From: Spirogloea muscicola
Lineage: Eukaryota; Streptophyta; Zygnematophyceae; Spirogloeales; Spirogloeaceae
DNA: 11,988 bases
Reading direction: 5' to 3'
Assembly: GCA_009602725.1 (NCBI GenBank)
Contig: WELB01000076.1
Coordinates: 323,699-335,686, forward strand
Below the pieces are notes generated by a model. The model made no database searches. It had not been told where the DNA came from and was given only the letters and a program-made list of their open reading frames with translations. Positions 6,300 to 11,988 of this stretch are shown here, piece by piece; within the stretch, counting starts at the first letter, position 1, and the number at the start of each line of letters is the position of its first letter. A program made the position numbers and the translations under genes.

Positions 6300-6440
6300 A
6301 TTTGAAACAAATGTAGGCCAAATGGCCAAGTACGAAGGCAAGCATATCTAAAGATCTACATAACCTATAGCAGATTGACCCGCTCAATAACCACGGGTCA
6401 AAACATATAGGTCCATGATCGATGCATGAATACTAGATGC
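6300..6440 (-). pseudogene. Final C-terminus, hairpin and tail of minus LINE
   Basis: Downstream of the minisatellite the minus strand resumes the LINE end: SIHASIMDLYVLTRGY and a TGA (6384-6386 on the plus strand), the hairpin (6375-6401), then the tail TGCTTGCCTTCGTACTTGGC (about 6329-6348) and CATTTGGCC down to about 6300. The stop is TAT... TGA-type and lies in the hairpin loop, as in other copies. This places the minisatellite within, rather than beyond, the element. Confidence 0.75.
6375..6401 (-). other. Stop-codon hairpin, minus LINE
   Basis: TTGACCCG (6375-6382) pairs with CGGGTCAA (6394-6401), with an 11-nt loop enclosing the TGA stop on the minus strand. Same stem as at 262-288 and 2722-2748. 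Confidence 0.8.
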
Positions 6441-6471
6441 CAGAAACAAAAACAGAAATTAGCAGCTCCTG

Positions 6472-7356
6472 GAGCTGCTTGAAGAGAGCGAAGCCAGATT
6501 GACTGATAGAGGAGTGGGGCAGCAGCAGTGGCAGAAGGAATGGAGGGTGGGGGGAAAGAGGGCCGGAAGTGCCAACTGCGGCGTTGTCGACCTGTCCTGC
6601 TGGAGCTGCTAGAGGAGTGGGGCAGCAGTAGTAGCAGGAGGGATGGCAGGGGGGGGAAGGAGAGCCGAAAGTGCCGATGAGGGCCTTGACGACCTGGCCT
6701 GGCAGCAGTCGCAGGAGGAGGGATGGCGGGGTTGGGGAAGCAGGGCCGGCTGCTAGAGGTGTGAGACAGCAGCAGTGGCAGGAGGAATGGAGGGGCGGGG
6801 GGGAAGAGAGGGCTGGAAGTGCCAATCGGGGCCTTGTCGACCTTTCCTGCTGGAGCTGCTAGAGGAGGAGTTGGGCAGCAGCAGTAGCAGGAGGGATGGC
6901 GGGAGGGGAGGGAAGGATGTCCGGAAGTGCCGATGAGGGCCTTGTCGACCTGGCCTGGCAGCAGTGGCAGGAGGAGGGATGGCGGTGGGGGAAAGGAGGG
7001 CCGGCTGATAATGGAGTGAGACAGCAGCAGTGGCAGGAGGAATGGAGGGGGGGGGGAAGAGGGCCGGAAGTGCCGATTGGGGCCTTGTCGACCTGTCCTG
7101 CTGGAGCTGCTAGAGGAGGAGTGGGGCAGCAGCAGTAGCAGGAGGGATGGCAGTGGGGGGGAGGAAGCCCGGAAGTGCCAATGAGGGCCTTGTCGGCCTG
7201 TCCTGCGTCCATTTCAGGAGCTGCTAGAGGAGTGGAGCAGCAGCAGTGGCAGGAGGGATGGCGAGGGTGGGAAGGAGGGCCAGAAATGCCGATGGAGGTC
7301 TTGTCGACCCGTCCTGCGTCCGCTTCTGGGGCTGCTGGAGGAGTGGGAGGCAGCAG
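6472..7356. repeat. GC-rich minisatellite with higher-order structure
   Basis: Units contain GAGCTGCTAGAGGAG, GGGGCAGCAGCAGTGGCAGG, a G-run, GGCCGGAAGTGCC and CCTTGTCGACCTG. The GTCGAC-like landmark is at 6586, 6688, 6836, 6944, 7087, 7192 and 7303, giving spacings of 102, 148, 108, 143, 105 and 111. The first four form two rounds of about 250 bp (short unit plus long unit), a higher-order repeat; the last two units are shorter. On the minus strand the array reads low-complexity Pro/Ser/Cys protein (such as GQVDKAPIGTSGPLPP) joined in frame to LINE sequence at 7357. It is bounded on the right by an N and on the left by the resumed LINE C-terminus. Confidence 0.85.
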
Positions 7357-7357
7357 N

Positions 7358-7668
7358 CCGCTGCGCAAGCCAGAGGCTGCTGCAAGGGCGCGACCAGCGC
7401 GGCGGTGCAAAGCAAGCGCTTGGGAGCGCTGCAGGGACATAGACAGTCGCATACGGTAGCAGGACACCAGACCCAAAGGCACCGAGCCACCGGGAAGAGC
7501 AGCACCCTGCTCCCGGCGCCGCTGGTCAGCTTGAGAGGCCAAGAACGGGGAGGCTGAAGGAACAGAGGCTGCGGCTGCTGATATTAAAGAATCGGCTGTA
7601 ACCTGCCAGCCAGATGCATACAGGTGTTCATGACGGAGCCAAAGACTAGGCAGACAGGGCGCCCTCAA
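7358..7668 (-). pseudogene. Second copy of the LINE C-terminal region
   Basis: The minus frame reads a unique lead-in (about 7668-7556), then LASQADQRRREQGAALPGG, then VPLGLVSCYRMRLSMSLQRS, then HRRAGRALAAASGLRS, and then enters the minisatellite in the same frame (269 codons in all, 6859-7668). The LINE part repeats 7723-7920 at a constant offset of 365 bp with no indels. The first, upstream copy ends in a normal stop at 7665, so this copy lies after the end of the protein and is a duplication remnant, not a functional extension. Confidence 0.65.
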
Positions 7669-8026
7669 TACCCCCGTATCAGCAGTAGGAAGTCAGATGA
7701 GCTGAGGGGAGGAAGAGCAACCCCGCTGCGCAAACCATAGGCTGCTGCAAGGGCCCGACCAGCCCGGCGATGCAAAGCAATCGCCTGGGACCTCTGTAGG
7801 CACATAGATAAACGCATTCGGTAGCAGGAAACAAGACCCAAAGGCACCGAGCCACAGGGGAGGGTTGCACCCTGTTCCCGGCGCCGCTGGTCGGCTTGAG
7901 AGGCCAGCAGCGAAAGTAACGAGGACCACCGACCCCCGTAACACCCATGGATGTCCATGGCCAGGGGGTAAAAGGTATCACCCGCCGGGTGGTCCTTGTG
8001 CTGTGCAACTTCTTCTGTTCGGCCAC
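7665..8026 (-). pseudogene. LINE C-terminal region, first copy, with stop
   Basis: After two frameshifts that separate it from the endonuclease core (near 8050 and 8000), one minus frame continues through DTFYPLAMDIHGCYGGRWSS, LASQADQRRREQG, VSCYRMRLSMCLQRSQ, HRRAGRALAAAYGLRS and ends SSSDFLLLIRGY with a TGA. This supplies the complete C-terminal arrangement of the family. Its ending matches the partial copy at 11878-11988 (SYSDLHLLSRGY). No stop-codon hairpin of the TTGACCCG type follows here. Confidence 0.7.
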
Positions 8027-8028
8027 CT

Positions 8029-8442
8029 TTACCGCATAGCCGGTCTCAGAAGCAATGGGGATTTTCGTCCGAACCTGTCGGTTAGGACGACGTCCATGAG
8101 GAGCCGCTTGCCACCTCCCAGGGGGACGCCAACCAGATCGACACGCCTCGTCCGAGGGACCCCGTTGCGGAGTTGGACGGGCATCACCCCGGTGCTCTCC
8201 AACGCCACTTGATATCCCGCCTCCTTGACGATGGACCTGGCGTCACGTAGGAGGTTGTGGGAGCCCGTGCGCTCACTGCCTCTGGCACACCTGAGCATGT
8301 GGTCACTCATGAGCAATGTATCATGCTCAATAAGCCCACATTCACATTGGGTCACCCCTGCCAAGCACAGGGCTGGTAAGCCAAGGCGGCGGCGCATAGC
8401 GTCGCAAAGCCAAGCATTTTCCATCCGCAAGCCCGCATGCAA
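8029..8442 (-). pseudogene. LINE zinc cluster and endonuclease-like domain
   Basis: The 137-residue minus frame begins with a helix ending RRRLGLP (residues 17-23), then the zinc cluster C33-x-C35-x12-H48-x3-C52, then SHNLLRDA (His62-Asn63), Glu82 in AGYQVALE, Asp102 in RRVDLVGV, and Asp117 and Asp122 in LLMDVVLTD. A CCHC-type cluster followed by an HN pair and an acidic D...D pair is the signature of the restriction-like endonuclease at the C-terminus of several non-LTR retrotransposon groups such as R2. A frameshift after GRKSPLLL ends the frame; the neighbouring frame continues ETGYAVKVAEQKK. Upstream sequence stops at the inverted tail at 8469-8518, so no reverse transcriptase is attached. 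Activity is ruled out by the frameshifts. Confidence 0.75.
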
Positions 8443-8468
8443 AGGGAAAGCGCGGAGCTCTCTCCCTT

Positions 8469-8518
8469 GATGTACACCTGGCGGTGTGCTTGCCTTCGTA
8501 CTTGGTCACTCAGGCCAC
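8469..8518 (+). mobile_element. Isolated LINE tail
   Basis: GATGTACACCTGGCGG and TGTGCTTGCCTTCGTACTTG match 5908-5949, and TCACTCAGGCC follows, as in the CAGG-tail subfamily. No hairpin or coding remnant precedes it; the minus-strand LINE begins immediately to its left. It forms the left edge of duplicated block B. Confidence 0.55.
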
Positions 8519-8949
8519 TCAGGCGGGGCCCCCTCCTCGCCCACCACTCTCCACGGCCGCCTCCGACCCGACCGCGGGAGTCTCTGGCCAGACATCAGAG
8601 CCAGCGCCACCAGCGCCTCTGCCGCAACGAGGACGGTTCGCCTCATGCTGGACAACTGAGACGAAAGCTGGGATGTGTGAGGAGCGCGCTGCAGCTGGTC
8701 CCTTCGTCCCTGGTTTGGCTTAGCCTACATGCCAGCTGACCAAGTAACCAGTCAGCCTGTCCTTCGAAGGTACCAGCTTCAGCGCGCTCCTCACTCATTA
8801 CCTGCTGCTGCCGTGCAACAGAATCACCAGACAGTCCGGAGAGCTCTGTAACACCGGCTGCATATCGCATGCGGAAGCCAAGCAAACGGTCTCCCAAGGC
8901 GTGCAGCTCCAGCAAACGTTCCAAGGCCTCCGTGTGTTCTCCTCCCTTT

Positions 8950-9150
8950 TCAGCTTCTTCGAGCTCAGGCACATACTCTGCACCAGAAAGCGGGGCAAGC
9001 TCTGATTGGTGGCAGGTTTGCTTGGAACCTGCCATCTAGTGCTCGGGCCGCCACTTCCACATGCTGACCCGCGGCTACTGAGCGGGTCAGTATAGCAGCA
9101 GGCGGCCTCCATCTACGGATGCTTTTCCGTGTGTACTTGGCCGTTCAGGC
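8950..9150 (+). pseudogene. LINE 3' end inside block B
   Basis: The plus strand reads LLRAQAHTLHQKAGQALIGG (about 8955-9014) and, after an indel, FHMLTRGY with a TGA (9079-9081), followed by the rest of the hairpin, GCAGCAGG and the tail TGTGTACTTGGCCGTTCAGG (9129-9148). It is better preserved than its block A partner. Confidence 0.65.
9064..9090 (+). other. Stop-codon hairpin with compensatory change
   Basis: CTGACCCG (9064-9071) pairs with CGGGTCAG (9083-9090) around an 11-nt loop containing TAC-TGA. Relative to the TTGACCCG/CGGGTCAA stems elsewhere, the outermost T-A pair is C-G: both sides changed and pairing is kept. The block A copy shows the same outer C-G pair. Confidence 0.75.
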
Positions 9151-9369
9151 CAAGTGTGTCGTTCAACACATAATATTACTATATCCTGGATCTGTCAGTA
9201 CTGCTGGCAGTTTATAGTGTAAGTTACACAGTCTGGCAGAACATGCCAGCTGTCTAAGAAGGTGCAATCTTTAACAGCAAAGTTTTGACCTGACTTCATC
9301 TCATAGTGCCAGGACTACGGACATGCCATGGTGACATCCACAAGTGCTTGCTAATCTCGCCGTACTCAC

Positions 9370-9458
9370 CTCAACAGGGCTCTTGCATCTGTGCATGAGC
9401 ATCTGCGAAGTTGCAGATGCAGGAGGGTGTCTCCTTGGTCCAACCCTAAGTCGTGAAT
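9370..9458 (-). CDS. Candidate internal exon, copy B, 89 nt
   Basis: Acceptor TTATCTTTTAG precedes 9458 and donor AG/GTGAGTACGG follows 9370 on the minus strand. In the phase matching copy A it reads IHDLGLDQGDTLLHLQLRR and then CSCTDARALLR, without stops. The length is identical to copy A. The embedded hairpin is GCATCTGC...GCAGATGC, 8 bp in B. The protein family is not recognised. A structured non-coding element is an alternative because of the hairpin. Confidence 0.45.
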
Positions 9459-9535
9459 CTAAAAGATAATTTCAAGTCAGCATGTCGCTCAGATTCGCCG
9501 TCTGACAGCTTGCATATATGCCAGGATGCCATGAC

Positions 9536-10103
9536 GAGAAAAAAATCACGATGTGGTATCACCGCCACTGGTGCAAGTCTTTTGTTTTTGGATGTTCGAT
9601 CACCACAACAAGAAAGTAGTAAACTTTCTACATGATGAGTAATAACATATTCCGCCGGTCGAAGTCCCTGTACAGAAAAGGACTAATCTTGTGAGTTTGA
9701 TATCTTGATACAAAATCTGGTGATAATAACCGCTTAAGCAACTAGGATGAAACTTGTGACTGGGAAACAATTGTGTTGCATTGGGTTGACATATTGTCCC
9801 ATGACTACGTATGAATCTTCCGTTGCTGCTGCTTGCCTTTTTATTGTCGAGGTATTCTGTAGAAGCAAAATCCTCAAAATCATGTCCAAGCATCTCTTTG
9901 GCTATCTTGCAAGTGATACAATTTTCACCTCTGTAGATTTAAAGTGTCAACTACAAATTGACGCAAAATACACAGTCAACGTGTTGGAAAAAATTGTTTA
10001 AAGGAAAACATAGCATCTATAGGAGGTTCGTTTCCTTAAAGTGCCGGCCATGTATTCTCGTTCTTTGTGTGTTTTCAAGTCACCCTTAGCTGCTTTTGCC
10101 CAG
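9536..10103. other. AT-rich stretch without recognised gene
   Basis: Composition changes clearly at the end of block B to AT-rich DNA with short frames on both strands. The longest (9747-10001 plus, 84 residues) has no recognisable domain. The sequence before 10104 is pyrimidine-rich, as before a 3' splice site. Confidence 0.5.
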
Positions 10104-10185
10104 GGAGAAACAGAGGCCGACCACCTTTGAAAATGTCCTCCATGAGGATGGGTCACTGGAAAAACCGCTACACCACGTACTACAG
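10104..10185 (+). CDS. Weak candidate exon, 82 nt
   Basis: A pyrimidine-rich acceptor, TGCTTTTGCCCAG, ends at 10103. The frame then reads [19 protein letters not shown] and KPLHHVLQ up to CAG/GT at 10185-10187. The composition looks like real protein, but the donor GTCTTC is poor and no adjoining exon was found. The frame stays open to 10305 with a hydrophobic extension, so it could instead be unspliced chance sequence. Confidence 0.25.
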
Positions 10186-10813
10186 GTCTTCGTCCCAACC
10201 ATCTCATTTGTCCTGCTATATGTAACTTTCATTGATTGTTCGTTCATCAGAATCAATACCTACCGTAGCACAACAGTTCCAAATCTATCAGCTTTTGGAA
10301 TTTGAAGATTGTGAATTACGCAGTCCTTTATCTTTCACTTTGAAGAGGAGCTGAGCAAATTAGCCTACGGCTCGAGCTACTTTCCACCTTTTCCACGGTG
10401 CCACTCTTCATTCAAATTATCAATACCTACTAGTCAAGATAATGAAGGCTGAGAGTTTAAGAACACAAGACCCTCTTGATATGTAGCGCCTGCTAACATA
10501 TAAGTGACTCGTGTCATGTTAGTCATGTTAGTCAAGTATAGGTATTACTGGCCTTCCCCAGCCATTCTCCTTTTTAGAGTTGTTTGCTTTCCATATAGAG
10601 GACTCTATTCACGCTTTTGGTCCTGATGATTACAGCCATAGACTCCTTTGAAATGCACACAGCGGAATGACACCTCTTCCAATGAAAGGCAATAGCTGTG
10701 AGAAGCCAGCTCAGGAGATTGCAGGAAGAAAGAGATTGCCAAGGACCACAGCACTTTGCCCCGTTGAGAGAGCTGCTTCTCTTTAGATCCCAAAGTCATG
10801 AGCGTACTTACAA
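10186..10813. other. No recognised gene
   Basis: AT-rich sequence with a short direct repeat (CATGTTAGT twice, about 10515-10533). A segment near 10757-10795 (CCCCGTTGAGAGAGC) weakly resembles 5419-5440, next to the other copy of the GGGCTGG 20-mer. No domain or RNA gene was recognised. Confidence 0.5.
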
Positions 10814-10833
10814 GGGCTGGCTTTTCACAGCCC
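10814..10833 (+). repeat. GGGCTGG palindromic motif, copy 5
   Basis: Identical to the 20-mer at 5396-5415 and followed by a similar C-rich stretch (ACGCCCCC versus TTGCCCCC). It lies just upstream of the best-preserved LINE 3' end. Confidence 0.7.
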
Positions 10834-10846
10834 ACGCCCCCTTGAA

Positions 10847-11730
10847 ACACCTGGTGCTACCGACTGGATAACCACACACGCTGTCGCCAACGCCTTCAGC
10901 ATCACCTCCGAGGCCTTCCGGACGTCGCTCTAACTCTTCCTCGGCCTCCCACTTAACTGATGGGTGCGCCAGTGTGAGTGCGGCTTCCGTGCAGAGGGTG
11001 CTGAGCTCGCCACTCACATGCTGAGATGCCCCACTGGACCAGAAGTGGTGGGCATCCACAACCTCCTCCTCGATGCCCTGGCGGGCTTGATGCGCAACGC
11101 CGGCTGCCGTGCAGTCGTGGAAGTCAACGACATCATGCCTATCACCACGGACGCCCAGGGACGTCATCACCGCCGCACACTTGACATTGTGGGCGTGCAA
11201 CCTGTTGGAGGGCCACGGGCCCTGGTCGATATCGTTATTGCGGAGGCGTACAAAGGTCCAGCATCGACACACATCGCTGGCCACGCAGTGGGTGGTGCAG
11301 AACAAAGAAAGCTGCAGCACTACTCCGATTAACCCCAATGCGATCAGCTCCTGCCAGCGACTCTGGACATCTTTGGCTGTCTGGGTCCTCGTTTCCACAC
11401 TTCCAATCTAGGCTACACACGACGTGCAGATGTGTTTCCAGCTGAGATGGGCTTGCCAGCTGCAGAACTGTTGTTCTTGCGACAACGAATTTCGGCCTGT
11501 TTGCAGCGTGCTCAGGATGATGCCTTGCACCAGAAAGCTGGGCGAGCTCTAGTTGGTGGCAGAAGGGCTTCGTATCTGACACCTAGTATTCAGGCATCAA
11601 TTAGCGACCTCTATGTCTTGACCCGTGATTACTGAGTGGGTCATTCTGCTGTAGGTTATGCAGATGTGCTTGCCTTTGTACTTGGCCGTTTGGCCTTCGT
11701 TTGTTTTAAATACACGAATTTCGTTGAACC
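10847..11730 (+). pseudogene. LINE 3' end, best-preserved copy, three in-frame stops
   Basis: One plus frame runs from about 10847 to a TGA at 11633-11635 without a frameshift but with stops at 10931 (TAA), 10958 (TGA) and 11330 (TAA). In order it encodes GATDWITTHAVANAF, the helix ending LFLGLPLN, the zinc cluster C-x-C-x11-H-x3-C (10973-11029), GIHNLLLDAL, Glu in AVVEV, RRTLDIVGV, RALVDIVIAEAYKG, GGAEQRKLQHYSD, LLPATLDIFGCLG, LRQRISACLQRAQ, LHQKAGRALVGGRRAS and SISDLYVLTRDY. All predicted endonuclease residues (HN, E, D, D, K) are present. A degenerate hairpin (11618-11644) and the tail TGCTTGCCTTTGTACTTGGC (about 11667-11686) follow. The reverse transcriptase is missing upstream, as in a 5'-truncated insertion. 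Confidence 0.8.
11618..11644 (+). other. Stop-codon hairpin, slightly degenerate
   Basis: TTGACCCG (11618-11625) faces TGGGTCAT (11637-11644) around an 11-nt loop with TAC-TGA. One G-T wobble and one outer mismatch are present; the remaining pairs are intact. Confidence 0.7.
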
Positions 11731-11788
11731 TCCAGCGCTCACCACACGCTCCCTTCCTTTAGAAGAAAGCGCGGCCAGATTGACTGGT

Positions 11789-11807
11789 GGCTGGGAAAGG
11801 CCAGCCC
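11789..11807 (-). repeat. GGGCTGG palindromic motif, copy 6
   Basis: GGCTGGGAAAGGCCAGCCC followed by AAAAGAATGGACAAGG on the plus strand. On the minus strand it lies about 70 bp downstream of the LINE stop at 11878. The preceding CCAGATTGACTG also occurs near 6490, beside the other minus LINE. Confidence 0.65.
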
Positions 11808-11877
11808 AAAAGAATGGACAAGGTCTGAGGGAGCTTGAGTGCGAACGACTAGGACTAAGACATCAGTCAGGGAACGC

Positions 11878-11988
11878 TCAGTAACCTCTAGACAGGAGAT
11901 GCAGATCCGAGTAGCTAGCTGGTGGAAAGACGTCGCCCTGACGGAAGCCGGAGGCCGCCGCCAAAGCTCGGCCTGCGCGCAAGTGAAC
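11878..11988 (-). pseudogene. LINE C-terminus, partial at window edge
   Basis: The minus strand from the window end reads VHLRAGRALAAASGFRQGDV, then FPPASYSDLHLLSRGY and a TGA (11878-11880), 36 residues. It matches HRRAGRALAAAYGLRSG and PPLSSSDFLLLIRGY of the copy ending at 7665, so it belongs to the same subfamily. No lesion is visible in this part. Whether the copy is intact cannot be judged, because the rest lies outside the window. No TTGACCCG hairpin follows the stop. Confidence 0.7.

Larger units (their letters stand above)
8521..9535. repeat. Duplicated block, copy B
   Basis: Direct-orientation copy of 3494-4730. It keeps the Ala-rich stretch (truncated by a TGA after LMLDN at about 8657), the Arg/Ser-rich stretch, the LINE 3' end with an intact hairpin, and the post-tail sequence with the candidate exon. 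Beyond about 9535 the sequence is unrelated to the corresponding flank of A. Both strands carry open frames across 8643-9039, but substitutions relative to A are spread evenly over codon positions, so neither frame shows protein-level constraint. Confidence 0.8.

Noticed and set aside
6859-7668. 269-residue cysteine/proline-rich protein
   Set aside because: The cysteine pattern comes from minisatellite units and the rest is a duplicated LINE tail downstream of a stop codon.
10931-11332. Alternative genetic code with TAA or TAG as glutamine, which would rescue two of the three stops in the best LINE copy
   Set aside because: The third in-frame stop is TGA, the conserved terminator of the family is also TGA, and other copies show ordinary frameshifts, so decay explains it better.
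176-11730. LTR retrotransposon or other direct terminal repeats
   Set aside because: Repeated ends lack the TG...CA termini, primer-binding sites and any gag-pol sequence; their order relative to coding remnants fits LINE 3' ends.

Overview
The window looks like nuclear DNA of a eukaryote, possibly a green-lineage or other protist genome. The reasons are consensus splice signals, a TATA-like box, a Kozak-type start, and many degraded non-LTR retrotransposon (LINE) 3' ends. No operons, ribosome-binding sites or intact long genes are visible, and no marker fixes the species. Two isolated N bases (2952, 7357) sit exactly where homologies break, so some junctions may be assembly joins.

The dominant content is one LINE family represented only by its 3' end. 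The recurring parts, in order, are a CxC...HxxxC zinc cluster, a restriction-like endonuclease-type domain (HN, E, D, D, K), a conserved C-terminus ending near DLYVLTRGY-stop, a short hairpin that encloses the stop codon, and a tail resembling TGCTTGCCTTTGTACTTGGC. Plus-strand pieces lie at about 641-828, 2586-2836, 5761-5965, 8469-8518 and 10847-11730, and inside two duplicated blocks. Minus-strand pieces lie at about 176-640, 2478-2566, 2953-3195, 6300-8442 and 11878-11988. No reverse transcriptase or apurinic endonuclease domain was recognised, as expected for 5'-truncated dead copies.

Layout. 1-640: minus LINE copy. 641-828: plus LINE tail. 1023-1165: three 48-bp tandem repeats. 1238-1650: TATA-like box followed by a long near-perfect inverted repeat with a second hairpin in its loop. 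1641-1850: possible minus-strand exon. 2478-3195: small LINE pieces in both orientations. 3494-4730 and 8521-9535: two copies (A and B) of a duplicated block that holds a LINE 3' end and, on the opposite strand, an 89-nt segment with splice sites kept in both copies. 4731-5395: no recognised gene. 5396-6262: palindromic GGGCTGG motifs and a LINE tail. 6300-8442: minus-strand LINE whose C-terminal region has been duplicated and interrupted by a GC-rich minisatellite. 9536-10813: AT-richer DNA with one weak exon candidate. 10847-11730: the best-preserved LINE 3' end, in a single frame with three stops. 11878-11988: start of another minus-strand copy running off the window.

No gene here can be assigned a cellular pathway with confidence. 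The most interesting items are the long TATA-preceded foldback, the covarying hairpin over the LINE stop codon, and the duplicated exon.
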